Below, piece by piece: positions 38,411 to 46,467 of a stretch of 64,000 bases of DNA. The notes under the pieces are model-generated. The model did not search any database and had not been told where the DNA came from. It was given only the letters and a program-made list of their open reading frames with translations. Where the stretch lies: contig NZ_CP150241.1 in assembly GCF_037975235.1 (NCBI RefSeq), positions 2,294,001-2,358,000 of the forward strand, read 5' to 3'. The first letter of the stretch is position 1; each line of letters begins with the position of its first letter. The stretch is from Paenibacillus sp. FSL R5-0341 (GTDB lineage: Bacteria > Bacillota > Bacilli > Paenibacillales > Paenibacillaceae). A program made the translations under genes and the position numbers.

Positions 38411-39643
38411 TTACACTCTCACAGGCGACTCATAGTAGTCACTGAACATCCTGCGTGTATCCCTATGCTCGGAAGAGAGCCCATACGCAACCTGAGCTTG
38501 GATATCCAGTTCCAGCTGATTGTGGGTGAACGTCGACGGTTTCAGCACAACAGGCAGTGACGCGGTCTTCTTCATCTGTTTAAGCAGGCTTTGCCCTTGA
38601 GTATTAAATCCAAGGACGCGGAGATATCCGGGTCCGGCAGCCAATTGCTCTGGGGAACACTCGGCTTTGGTGTGATTCAGGAGCAAGTGGGCAAGCATAC
38701 GCTGAAGCTTTGTGCGTGTGTAACGTTTGGTCTTCAGTGCATCCAGGAGTGATTCGACTGAAGGCTCCGGGAGCTGAGCGAGTGTACGGCTCAGCCGGTG
38801 TTCCAGGCCTTCCGTGACTTCGGCGATGCGTTCCAGCTCGGAGGCACGGCGGGTGGCCGCAAGGTGCAACAGCGGCTGTGCAAAGCGCTCCCAGTGTATG
38901 GGAGCGCGCCCTTCCTGCCATTCGCGATGAAGAATGGCAAGGGTCGCCGCCGGCACGTATGGCGCGGCGGCATCGGGGCCGTCCGCCATCAGCAGGCGGC
39001 GGACGGCTGTGGCACTGGCGATCGCCCCCGGCCCGGGCGTCGCGTCATGATACGCGGCACCGGTACGCGCCGCCGTAAAGGGCTGGATCGCGCTGCCAAG
39101 TCGTTGCAGCGCGATCAGGTAGTGCAGCCCAAGCGAATTGTTGGGCTGCTCCAGCAGTGCAGCGGCGTCGTGAGCATCGACGCCGCCGGGCGCCAGCGCT
39201 GCCGCCGCGCCTGCGTACGCGGCGGGGTAGCTGGCGCCTTCCCGCAGGCGGCGCGCGATGTCCTCGCGCATCCCTGCGGGCTCTACAGCCAGCACGCGCG
39301 CAATGCGCTGCAGGCTGTCCAGGTCTCCGGACTCGCTGCCAAAGCAGAGCGAGTCCACAACGCCGGTGCGGTGCAGCAGGGATACCGCACCGAAGGCGAA
39401 CCACTCGGCCGGTTGGACCGCGTACGCAACCGGCAGTTCAAGCACGAGATCCGCGCCTGCGTGCAGCGCCATCTCGGTGCGCGCCCTTTTACCCACGATG
39501 GCGGGTTCACCACGCTGGAGAAAAGGGCCGCTCATGACCGCAACAACGGCGTCTGCCCCGCTTAGCCGCCGAGCTTCCTGCAAATGATAGACATGCCCAT
39601 TGTGCAAAGGGTTATATTCAACAATGACGCCCACGGCTTTCAT
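38411..39643 (-). CDS. tmcAL: tRNA(Met) cytidine acetate ligase (TmcAL, YlbM)
   Basis: A 410-residue nucleotidyltransferase-family enzyme that acetylates C34 of elongator tRNA-Met using acetate and ATP. The N-terminus has GVIVEYNPLHNGHVYHL with the HxGH signature (HNGH), then VVAVMSGPFLQRGEPAI. Helical parts follow, and the C-terminal RTKLQRMLAHLLLN is typical. AAAGGAG lies 11 nt before ATG 39643. A central part of the gene (about 38,790-39,480) is far richer in GC than either end, with Ala-rich coding. The frame is intact. Location beside sepM and near yceD-rpmF matches B. subtilis ylbL-ylbM-ylbN-rpmF, except that hmp is inserted. Confidence 0.9.
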   Translation of the reverse strand: MKAVGVIVEYNPLHNGHVYHLQEARRLSGADAVVAVMSGPFLQRGEPAIVGKRARTEMALHAGADLVLELPVAYAVQPAEWFAFGAVSLLHRTGVVDSLCFGSESGDLDSLQRIARVLAVEPAGMREDIARRLREGASYPAAYAGAAAALAPGGVDAHDAAALLEQPNNSLGLHYLIALQRLGSAIQPFTAARTGAAYHDATPGPGAIASATAVRRLLMADGPDAAAPYVPAATLAILHREWQEGRAPIHWERFAQPLLHLAATRRASELERIAEVTEGLEHRLSRTLAQLPEPSVESLLDALKTKRYTRTKLQRMLAHLLLNHTKAECSPEQLAAGPGYLRVLGFNTQGQSLLKQMKKTASLPVVLKPSTFTHNQLELDIQAQVAYGLSSEHRDTRRMFSDYYESPVRV

Positions 39644-39743
39644 GGTTAGAGGTACTCCTTTCGATTGGATATCCGATTATGTATAACATCCATTCCATCA
39701 TAGGGGATGTCATGTATTAGATCAAATCATGCACCAATTCAGA

Positions 39744-39790
39744 CAAGAAAAAAGCACAAATCCGACATCAACGGATGTCGGACTGTGCCT
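39744..39790 (-). terminator. Terminator of hmp on the minus strand
   Basis: GATGTCGGA pairs with TCCGACATC and outer GCACA with TGTGC. On the minus strand it is followed by TTTTTTCTTG. It lies about 140 bases after the hmp stop. Confidence 0.8.
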
Positions 39791-39929
39791 GTAAATCTAT
39801 TGTATATTATATATTTTGTATAATTGGAGAATGACCTCTTCATAACTTCATCTTAATAAATTAACATGATAGGACACTTACCTATAAACTTATACATTAG
39901 GAATTTAGGACAATCACATCTCAGAACAC

Positions 39930-41165
39930 CTAGACACTCTCCGGCGCGGGAGAAAGACTAGCTTTCGGTCCAAAAAATTCATAATGAATGTTGTCTGCTG
40001 CAACTCCAAGCGCCAGAAGCTCCGTATACACTGAGCGCATGAACGAAACCGGTCCACACAGATAATAGGTGGCATCCAGTTCATTAATCACTTGGCGAAG
40101 CCAGACCGCATCCATATAACCTTCCTTATGAAAATGACTGCTCATATGATCAGAATTCTCAGGTTGTGTATAACAATAATATGCTTTAACGCTCTCATTA
40201 AGTTCGGCCAGACTGTTCACATGATCACGGAACGCGTGAGATTGACCATTGGGACTTGCATGTAAAAAAGTAATTGCACGGTTTTCGTTCAACTGAACCA
40301 GCGTATTTAACATACTGATCATGGGCGTTAAGCCAACACCCCCACTAAGTAACACAACAGGACGTTTATCCTCTGCATCCAGCGTGAAGTCGCCAGCAGG
40401 AGCGGATAGTTCCACTTGACTACCTTCTTCAATGTGGTCGTGGAGATACGTGGATATGACTCCATCAGGGCGATCTAATCCACCTAGCTCACGCTTAACG
40501 GAAATGCGATAGTAGGGTTTACCCGGGGTATCTGAAAGGCTATACTGACGAATCTGGGTAAATGACTGTGCCTCTGGCTGGATTTTGATACTAATGTATT
40601 GTCCGGGTTTATAGCTGGCGATAGGCTGACCGTCGTCTGGAACGAGGTAAAAGGACGTGATGATTTCACTTTCCTGCACTTTCTTGGCAACTTTGAAGGT
40701 ACGAAATCCTTCCCAGCCACCCGTCTGGTTTTCCGCTTCCGTATACATGTCCTGTTCGATCCCGATAAAGGCGTCTGCAATGACATTGTAGGCTTCGCCC
40801 CACGCCGTGATGATTTCATCCGTTGCCGCGTCTCCAAGCACATCCTTGATGGCTTGTAGCAGATAGGTGCCGACAATCGCATATTGCTCAGGAACGATAC
40901 CTAGGCTGCGATGTTTATGTGCAACTTGCTGGACGGCAGGCAGGATGGAGGACAGATTATCGATATGCAGGGCAGCGGTGTATACCATATTGGCTAGGGC
41001 GGCTTGCTGTCGTCCCTGTTTCTGATTTGCGTGATTAAAAATATTTAGCAGTTCCGGATGAGCCGTAAACATCGTTTCATAGAAATGGCGTGTGATCGCT
41101 TCCCCGTGGACTTCAAGTACAGGTACTGTAGACTTAATGACTCTAATTGTGTGCTCGCTTAACAT
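39930..41165 (-). CDS. hmp: Flavohaemoprotein, nitric oxide dioxygenase
   Basis: A 411-residue flavohaemoglobin that converts nitric oxide to nitrate with NAD(P)H and oxygen. The globin domain (1-140) has the B10 Tyr29 in RHFYETMF and the probable proximal haem ligand His85 in VAHKHRSLGI. The FAD domain (about 150-255) has RQYSLSD, and the NAD domain (about 265-400) has LLSGGVGLTPM and YLCGPVSFM. ATG 41165 is chosen because GGGAGGG lies 7 nt upstream; the frame is open 17 codons further without such a site. A palindromic Fnr-type box sits exactly at -41.5 of a plausible promoter. The gene appears inserted between tmcAL and yceD. Confidence 0.95.
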   Translation of the reverse strand: MLSEHTIRVIKSTVPVLEVHGEAITRHFYETMFTAHPELLNIFNHANQKQGRQQAALANMVYTAALHIDNLSSILPAVQQVAHKHRSLGIVPEQYAIVGTYLLQAIKDVLGDAATDEIITAWGEAYNVIADAFIGIEQDMYTEAENQTGGWEGFRTFKVAKKVQESEIITSFYLVPDDGQPIASYKPGQYISIKIQPEAQSFTQIRQYSLSDTPGKPYYRISVKRELGGLDRPDGVISTYLHDHIEEGSQVELSAPAGDFTLDAEDKRPVVLLSGGVGLTPMISMLNTLVQLNENRAITFLHASPNGQSHAFRDHVNSLAELNESVKAYYCYTQPENSDHMSSHFHKEGYMDAVWLRQVINELDATYYLCGPVSFMRSVYTELLALGVAADNIHYEFFGPKASLSPAPESV

Positions 41166-41237
41166 ACATTTTCCCTCCCGATATAATATGAAATAGTTGG
41201 ATAAACAATCGGTCATGGAGCTGATCGTGCTTCGGTT

Positions 41238-41287
41238 TATAGCAAGTATAGATAGGGGGCAAGTGGGTCTGTGTGATATAGATCACA
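41238..41287 (-). promoter_or_regulatory. Fnr/CRP-type promoter of hmp
   Basis: TGTGA-TATAGA-TCACA (41272-41287, symmetric over 41271-41288) is a perfect TGTGA-N6-TCACA box, the form used by Bacillus Fnr. On the minus strand TATACT (41250-41245) is a good -10, putting the start of transcription near 41238 and the box centre at 41279.5, that is -41.5, the standard class II activator position. Function is inferred from this geometry. Confidence 0.65.
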
Positions 41288-41437
41288 CTAAACGTTAACG
41301 AAATGTGACCGCTGTTTGCAAGGAGCAACAACTAAAATGACGACTTGTAGTTTATCTTGAAGTGAGTCTATAATAGACCAGATGGAGTAAACGGTTCTGG
41401 GCCATTCGTTTTAAAATAGGGTGTAAAGTTAAAAGTG

Positions 41438-41467
41438 TTGACAAACGTCTTGAAAAATCGGTATAAT
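41438..41467 (+). promoter_or_regulatory. Sigma-A promoter of yceD-rpmF
   Basis: TTGACA (41438-41443), 18-bp spacer, TATAAT (41462-41467). Both hexamers equal the consensus. Confidence 0.85.
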
Positions 41468-41628
41468 GATTTTTGTTTGTTAAGTCAATTTCATAATACT
41501 TTTAACGGCGAAGCGTCAGAATACATACAGTCAGGATTTATTGCTTTACAAAAGCAGGCTTGACCTGTATAACTGTCGTGATACGTTTGATACGAACTAT
41601 GAAATTGGTTTCGTTTGGAGTGATGGAA

Positions 41629-42135
41629 ATGTTAATGCCATTTCGCAAAGTGGCTACCAGTGATGGCCCCCTGAAGTTTAACGAAGAGTGGGATATCAAG
41701 GAACTGGTTTCTAACCGACAAGATATCACAGCCGTTACCCCGCTGACTGCGGACTTATCTGCAGCATTCAGAGAAGGTGACGTTGTGGATGTTCATGGCA
41801 AGCTGACTATAGGAGTGGACATGTTGTGCTCCCGTTGTCTTAAGCCGATCAATGAACATTTTCATATTGATTTTCATGAGCAATTCAAGCAAGGAAAACA
41901 GCCAGAGGATTTACACGAAGACGATGATACGCTCTATGTGGATGGAGATAGCGTTGATCTGAAGGGTTATGCCGAGGAAGTTTTTCTGCTGGATCTTCCG
42001 TTTATACCGCTATGCAGCGATACATGCAAAGGGTTATGCCCCAAGTGTGGCCATGAGCTGAACGAAGGTGACTGCGGTTGTGATAACCAGGTTATCGATC
42101 CGCGGCTTGCAGGGCTCAAGGATTTTTTTAAATGA
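41629..42135 (+). CDS. YceD (DUF177) family, large-subunit rRNA accumulation protein
   Basis: A 168-residue DUF177 protein, in B. subtilis called YlbN. It is linked to 23S rRNA accumulation and nearly always precedes rpmF. Cys pairs are visible in MLCSRC (about residue 65) and in CSDTCKGLCPKCGHE plus CGC near the C-terminus, suggesting metal binding. Asp/Glu-rich stretches (EDLHEDDDTLYVDGD) lie between them. ATG 41629 is chosen because GGAG lies 8 nt before it; ATGs at 41623 and 41635 are less well spaced. rpmF follows after 67 bases. Confidence 0.88.
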   Translation: MLMPFRKVATSDGPLKFNEEWDIKELVSNRQDITAVTPLTADLSAAFREGDVVDVHGKLTIGVDMLCSRCLKPINEHFHIDFHEQFKQGKQPEDLHEDDDTLYVDGDSVDLKGYAEEVFLLDLPFIPLCSDTCKGLCPKCGHELNEGDCGCDNQVIDPRLAGLKDFFK

Positions 42136-42202
42136 GCATGATTGAAAATCGAACATTTTAAGACTACCTGCAAAGGTTGATTTTGATAAGGAGGTGGGAA
42201 TA

Positions 42203-42376
42203 ATGGCAGTACCTCAACGGAGAACGTCCAAGACGCGTCGCGACAAACGTCGCACTCACTTTAAATTGGCTGTACCGGGCATGGTGAAATGTGAACAATG
42301 TGGCGAACTTAAACTTAGTCACCACGTGTGCAAAGTGTGCGGAACGTACAAAGCAAGAGAGATCATCTCTCAATAA
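42203..42376 (+). CDS. rpmF: 50S ribosomal protein L32
   Basis: A 57-residue ribosomal protein with the typical start [16 protein letters not shown] and a zinc ribbon (CEQC ... CKVC). AAGGAGGTGG lies 5-6 nt before ATG 42203. It is coupled with yceD as in most bacteria and is followed by a terminator. Confidence 0.97.
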   Translation: MAVPQRRTSKTRRDKRRTHFKLAVPGMVKCEQCGELKLSHHVCKVCGTYKAREIISQ

Positions 42377-42389
42377 TAGTTGGACATTA

Positions 42390-42425
42390 AGTAGCACTTC
42401 ATTTCGATGAGGTGCTACTTTTTTT
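42390..42425 (+). terminator. Terminator after rpmF
   Basis: AGTAGCACTTCAT pairs with ATGAGGTGCTACT around a TTCG tetraloop, followed by TTTTTTT. Confidence 0.9.
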
Positions 42426-42515
42426 GGGGTTAGAGGGTATCGGTAGAGTGCGTTAGCACGCATGAAATCTGTGCTCTACAAGAGTGGATTGTTTTTGTTA
42501 GGCCAGCCTTTCTTT

Positions 42516-42559
42516 TTGACACGGGATGAGATATACTATAGTTTAGTACCAGGTTCTAA
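42516..42559 (+). promoter_or_regulatory. Promoter and FapR operator of the fatty-acid operon
   Basis: TTGACA (42516-42521) and TATAGT (42537-42542) are 15 bp apart, a short spacer. Immediately downstream, TTAGTACCAGGTTCTAA (42543-42559) fits the conserved FapR box pattern TTAGTACC-N5-CTAA. In Bacillus, FapR binds here until malonyl-CoA releases it, so autoregulation is expected. Confidence 0.75.
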
Positions 42560-42695
42560 GATTTGACGTTACATATAGATGAACCATGATCCGTTTGAGA
42601 ACGACCCTGGTGACCAGGGATGCAACTATAGAAGCAACAGGAACGAATGGTTGAACTGGCCGGATGGGACGGTTCCGTAAACGATACAGCGGGGG

Positions 42696-43298
42696 GTGTC
42701 AGGCATCGAACGTGTACCGAAGAGACAGAGGCAACAGCAGTTAACCAAAATGATAGAAGAAAACCCGTTTGTGACGGATCAGGAACTTACGCGCCAATTG
42801 AAGGTGAGTATTCAGACGATTCGTCTTGACAGGTTGGAACTTGGAATACCCGAACTTCGGGAACGGATGAAACTGATGGCAGAACGCTCGTATGATCAGG
42901 TACGCTCGCTGCCCCTGCATGAGATTATCGGTGATATTGTGGATTTACAGCTGGACAAGAGCGGTATTTCCTTGTTCGAGATTAAGGAAGAACACGTATT
43001 TTCCAGAACAGGCATTGCACGTGGACACTATGTCTTTGCACAGGCCAACTCCCTGGCTGTAGCGATTATTAATGACGAGATCGCGTTGACCGCATCAGCA
43101 GACATTCGTTTTGTCCGTTCGGTTCATTTGGGAGAAAAATGTATTGCTAAGGCTTATGTGAGATCGATTCCGGGTCAAAAGGGCAAAGCCAAAGTGGAAG
43201 TATTCACCTATGTAGGTGAAGAGATGGTGTTTCAAGGCAACTTTGTAATCTACCATTCAGGTGGAGAAGACAGCGGAGAAGGAGGTCATTTGGAATGA
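42696..43298 (+). CDS. fapR: Fatty acid biosynthesis repressor FapR
   Basis: A 200-residue repressor of lipid synthesis genes, released by malonyl-CoA or malonyl-ACP. The DeoR-like N-terminal helix-turn-helix reads VTDQELTRQLKVSIQTIRLD with RLELGIPELRERMK (residues 27-60), and the C-terminal hot-dog effector domain covers about 80-190 (GIARGHYVFAQANSLAVAII). The start GTG 42696 has a G-run directly upstream but no ideal site, so the exact start is uncertain. Its stop overlaps the plsX start by 4 bases. A FapR box lies in the promoter region. Confidence 0.92.
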   Translation: MSGIERVPKRQRQQQLTKMIEENPFVTDQELTRQLKVSIQTIRLDRLELGIPELRERMKLMAERSYDQVRSLPLHEIIGDIVDLQLDKSGISLFEIKEEHVFSRTGIARGHYVFAQANSLAVAIINDEIALTASADIRFVRSVHLGEKCIAKAYVRSIPGQKGKAKVEVFTYVGEEMVFQGNFVIYHSGGEDSGEGGHLE

Positions 43299-44290
43299 AA
43301 ATCGTCATTGATGCCATGGGAGGCGACAATGCACCTGCATCCACGGTAGAAGGTGCGATTGCCGCAGCTACGGAATGGGCGGATACACAGATCGTCCTGA
43401 TCGGCGATGAAGCCAAGCTGGAACCTCTTTTGAGTCAGTCAGGTGTGAGACCTGCCAATCTGACGGTCCGGCATGCTTCGGAAGTTATTGGATCGGATGA
43501 TGAACCCGTTAAAGCAGTACGTCGCAAGAAAGATGCCTCCATGGTGGTAGCTGGCCGGATGTTGAAAGAAGGCGAAGCGGACGCGATGATCTCGGCGGGC
43601 AACACTGGAGCGTTGATGACAGCGGGTTTGCTTGTTGTAGGTCGTATGGAAGGCATCGAACGTCCGGCACTTGCGCCGATGATTCCAACGATTGATGATG
43701 TGGGTGTACTTGCTCTTGATCTCGGAGCGAATATGGATGCCAAACCGGAGCATCTTGCACAATATGGCCTGATGGGCAGTTTGTATCGGCAAAAAGTACA
43801 GGGCATAGAATCCCCAAGAGTGGGATTGCTCAATGTAGGAACAGAACCAGGCAAGGGTAATGAGTTGACCAAACATGCGTATCCCTTACTGGAGCAACTC
43901 CCAATTCGCTTTGTTGGTAATGTAGAAGCACGTGATGTGCTGACCGGTGCTTGTGATGTGCTTGTATGTGACGGTTTTGCAGGGAATATACTGCTGAAAT
44001 CGTTGGAAGGCACAGCAGGGGCCATTTTCGCCTTGCTTAAGGAACAATTCTCATCTTCCCTCAAAAGTAAACTGGCTGCGGCTGTACTGATGCCTGAACT
44101 GCGTGGGTTGAAACGTAAGCTGGATTATACGGAGCATGGCGGAGCGCCGCTCCTTGGTTTGAGTAGGCTGGTTGTGAAAAGTCATGGATCTGCTGATGGC
44201 AATGCCATCAAAAATGCTGTACGCCAAGCTCGGATTGCAGTGCAGAATCAGCTGGTAGAGAGCATATCTAAGGAAATTAGCGGGAAGTGA
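43295..44290 (+). CDS. plsX: Phosphate acyltransferase PlsX
   Basis: A 331-residue enzyme that makes acyl-phosphate from acyl-ACP for phospholipid synthesis (PlsX/PlsY route), peripheral to the membrane. It has MKIVIDAMGGDNAP at the start, SAGNTGALM in the middle and VCDGFAGNILLKSLEG near residue 230, all hallmarks of PlsX. It overlaps fapR by 4 bases. GGAGAAGGAGG is just upstream inside fapR. fabH follows with 8 bases between the plsX stop and the preferred fabH ATG. Confidence 0.96.
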   Translation: MKIVIDAMGGDNAPASTVEGAIAAATEWADTQIVLIGDEAKLEPLLSQSGVRPANLTVRHASEVIGSDDEPVKAVRRKKDASMVVAGRMLKEGEADAMISAGNTGALMTAGLLVVGRMEGIERPALAPMIPTIDDVGVLALDLGANMDAKPEHLAQYGLMGSLYRQKVQGIESPRVGLLNVGTEPGKGNELTKHAYPLLEQLPIRFVGNVEARDVLTGACDVLVCDGFAGNILLKSLEGTAGAIFALLKEQFSSSLKSKLAAAVLMPELRGLKRKLDYTEHGGAPLLGLSRLVVKSHGSADGNAIKNAVRQARIAVQNQLVESISKEISGK

Positions 44291-44298
44291 GTGACGAC

Positions 44299-45288
44299 AT
44301 GAATAATTTGCGCCCAGTAGGGATTATTGGTACAGGGAAATATGTGCCTGAGAAAATTTTGACGAATAGCGACCTGGAAAAAATGGTCGACACCAATGAC
44401 GAGTGGATCGTCAGTCGTACAGGGATCAAAGAACGTCATATTGCTGCACCCGATCAGGCAACTTCCGATCTGGCGTACGAAGCGGCTATTAAAGCCCTTG
44501 AATCTGCAGGCATGACAGGCAGTGATCTTGATCTGATTATTGTTGCAACGATTACCCCGGATTCTTCGTTCCCATCGACAGCCTGCATCTTGCAGGACAA
44601 ACTGGGTGCAAAAGGTGCGGCGGCATTCGATTTGTCGGCTGCTTGTTCCGGATTTGTATATGGTTTGGCGAGTGCTACGAGCTTCATCCAAAGCGGCATG
44701 TACAACAATGCACTTGTTATTGGTGCGGACTGCTTGTCTCGTATTACGGATTATACAGACCGTAACACATGTGTCCTCTTTGGTGACGGAGCAGGCGCGG
44801 TGGTCGTTGGTGAAGTTCCGGAAGGCCGTGGATTCAAAGCATTCGATCTTGGTGCCGAAGGTGCTGGCGGCAGTCTTCTTCAGATGGAAGGCGGCGGTTC
44901 TCGTTTGCCTGCTACTGTAGAGACCGTTGAAAATAAAAAGCATTACATCTATATGAACGGTCGTGAAGTGTTCAAGTTTGCGGTACGTGTCATGGGAACG
45001 GCTACCATCGAAGTATTGCGCAAGGCTGGTATGGAGCGCACGGATGTGGATCTGTTTGTTCCTCACCAAGCAAATATTCGGATTATCCAATCTGCGATGC
45101 AACGACTTGAACTTCCTGAAGAGAAGGTTGTAGTCAACGTGGACAAGTATGCTAACACATCTGCTGCTTCCATTCCACTTGCTCTGGTAGAAGCTGCCGA
45201 GGAAGGTCGCATGAAAGCCGGAGATACTGTTCTGATGGTTGGATTCGGTGGCGGTTTGACATGGGGTGCATCCGTACTCGTTTGGTAA
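44299..45288 (+). CDS. fabH: 3-oxoacyl-ACP synthase III (KAS III)
   Basis: A 329-residue condensing enzyme that starts fatty-acid synthesis from acyl-CoA and malonyl-ACP. The catalytic triad is Cys116 in AACSGFVYG, the His of VPHQANIRI and the Asn of YANTSAASIP. ATG 44299 is chosen because the purine-rich GGGAAGTGAG lies about 6 nt upstream and the protein then starts close to the usual GIIGTGKYVPE; GTG 44287 would overlap plsX by 4 bases and is the alternative. Its position between plsX and fabD differs from B. subtilis, where fabH is elsewhere. Confidence 0.94.
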   Translation: MNNLRPVGIIGTGKYVPEKILTNSDLEKMVDTNDEWIVSRTGIKERHIAAPDQATSDLAYEAAIKALESAGMTGSDLDLIIVATITPDSSFPSTACILQDKLGAKGAAAFDLSAACSGFVYGLASATSFIQSGMYNNALVIGADCLSRITDYTDRNTCVLFGDGAGAVVVGEVPEGRGFKAFDLGAEGAGGSLLQMEGGGSRLPATVETVENKKHYIYMNGREVFKFAVRVMGTATIEVLRKAGMERTDVDLFVPHQANIRIIQSAMQRLELPEEKVVVNVDKYANTSAASIPLALVEAAEEGRMKAGDTVLMVGFGGGLTWGASVLVW

Positions 45289-45313
45289 ACTAGAGAGCTG
45301 GGAGATGAATGAG

Positions 45314-46255
45314 ATGGGTAAAATAGCATTTGTATTTCCCGGACAGGGATCACAGGCTGTAGGCATGGCGAAGGACGCGTATGAGTCCGTGCCTGCGGCA
45401 ACCGAGATTTTTCGTACAGCGGATGAAACATTGGGTTTCTCGCTGAGTAATCTTGTATTTGAAGGACCGGAGACCGAGTTGAAACAGACATCAAATACAC
45501 AACCGGCTCTGTTGACAGCAAGTATTGCCTTGCTTGAAGCTTTCAAAGAAAAAGGAATTCAGCCTGATTATACGGCTGGGCACAGTCTGGGAGAATACAG
45601 TGCACTGGTGGCGGCAGGCGTTCTATCGTTTGCTGATGCAGTGAGCATTGTACGGGCTCGTGGTCAGTATATGGAACAGGCAGTTCCGGGTGGACAAGGA
45701 GCTATGGCTGCTGTGTTGGGTGCGGATCGGGAAGCGCTGGGGGTGCTTTGCCGTGACGTATCTGAAAGTGGTCATGCGGTTGAACTTGCGAACATTAATT
45801 GTCCAGGACAAATCGTCGTTTCTGGTGTAAAGGAAGGCGTAGCTGCAGTCGCGGAGCGAGTGAAAGAAGCTGGCGGTAAACGCGCCATTGCATTGGAAGT
45901 AAGCGGCCCGTTCCACTCTTCATTGATGAAGGGTGCAGCTGAGAAGCTGAAAGAAAAACTGAAAACCGTCACGTTCTCACCGGCAACGGTTCCTGTAGTT
46001 GCTAATGTGACGGCAAGACCTGCAGAGAATGGACAAGTTCAGGATTTGTTAACAGCTCAGGTCTATTCTCCTGTATTATGGGAAGACAGTGTGACATGGC
46101 TTATTGAGCAAGGCGTGGATACGTTCATCGAGATTGGATCAGGCAGTGTATTGACCGGTTTGATTAAAAAAACAGATAAAACCGTTAAACTCTACAATGT
46201 GAACAGTCTTGAAACGCTCGAAGCAACGGCAAGTGAATTAGAAGGAGTTATATGA
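45314..46255 (+). CDS. fabD: Malonyl-CoA:ACP transacylase
   Basis: A 313-residue acyltransferase that loads malonate on ACP. It begins MGKIAFVFPGQGSQ, has nucleophile Ser91 in GHSLGEYSA, then VSGPFHSSLM with the catalytic His. ATG 45314 has GGGAG 9 nt upstream; the earlier ATG 45305 directly abuts that site. Downstream lies copy A of the palindromic repeat, then fabG. Confidence 0.95.
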   Translation: MGKIAFVFPGQGSQAVGMAKDAYESVPAATEIFRTADETLGFSLSNLVFEGPETELKQTSNTQPALLTASIALLEAFKEKGIQPDYTAGHSLGEYSALVAAGVLSFADAVSIVRARGQYMEQAVPGGQGAMAAVLGADREALGVLCRDVSESGHAVELANINCPGQIVVSGVKEGVAAVAERVKEAGGKRAIALEVSGPFHSSLMKGAAEKLKEKLKTVTFSPATVPVVANVTARPAENGQVQDLLTAQVYSPVLWEDSVTWLIEQGVDTFIEIGSGSVLTGLIKKTDKTVKLYNVNSLETLEATASELEGVI

Positions 46256-46301
46256 GTTAAACTAAACTTTTTACACGAGAACGGAGAGGACAGAAAAAAA
46301 C

Positions 46302-46388
46302 TGAAGAAGCGGAGCGTTCGCCTTTATCACCGGATTTTCCCTTTAGAAAAGGGAATCAAAAAAAATCTGGGGATAACAGCGATCGGAA
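46302..46388 (+). repeat. Structured palindromic repeat, copy A (before fabG)
   Basis: An 87-bp element that recurs at 49921-50006 and 58364-58450, same orientation. It opens with GAAGCG and AGCGTTCGCCTTTATCACC and closes with GGGGATAACAGCGATCGG. The two halves pair: CCGGATTTT with AAAATCTGG, TTATC with GATAA, and CGNTCGC with GCGANCG, capped here by CCCTTT/AAAGGG. It begins 46 bases after fabD and ends 79 bases before fabG, so it would be part of the operon mRNA. The family is unnamed to me. Confidence 0.75.
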
Positions 46389-46467
46389 GTTTATTCTGTC
46401 ATCGGAGTGGCAAGTGTAAACATTCTTTGGTTGAACTGATATAGATTTGGGGAAAGGAGGAATGATT

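Larger units (their letters stand above)
41166..41628. other. Divergent promoter region between hmp and yceD
   Basis: A 463-bp region with no gene. It holds the Fnr-type box and promoter of hmp (minus strand, 41238-41287), the sigma-A promoter of yceD-rpmF (41438-41467), and an untranslated leader of about 150 bases for yceD. Confidence 0.7.
42377..42695 (+). other. Intergenic region between rpmF and fapR
   Basis: A 319-bp stretch holding the rpmF terminator, an inverted repeat GTAGAG (42443-42448) / CTCTAC (42474-42479), the fapR promoter with its FapR box, and an untranslated leader of about 140 bases. No gene is seen. Confidence 0.65.

Noticed and set aside
38798..39565. Long open frames on the + strand opposite tmcAL
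   Set aside because: They are a side effect of the GC-rich coding region; tmcAL on the minus strand accounts for it fully.
44248..45546. 432-codon open frame on the minus strand across fabH
   Set aside because: Shadow of fabH and fabD; the encoded protein has no family features.
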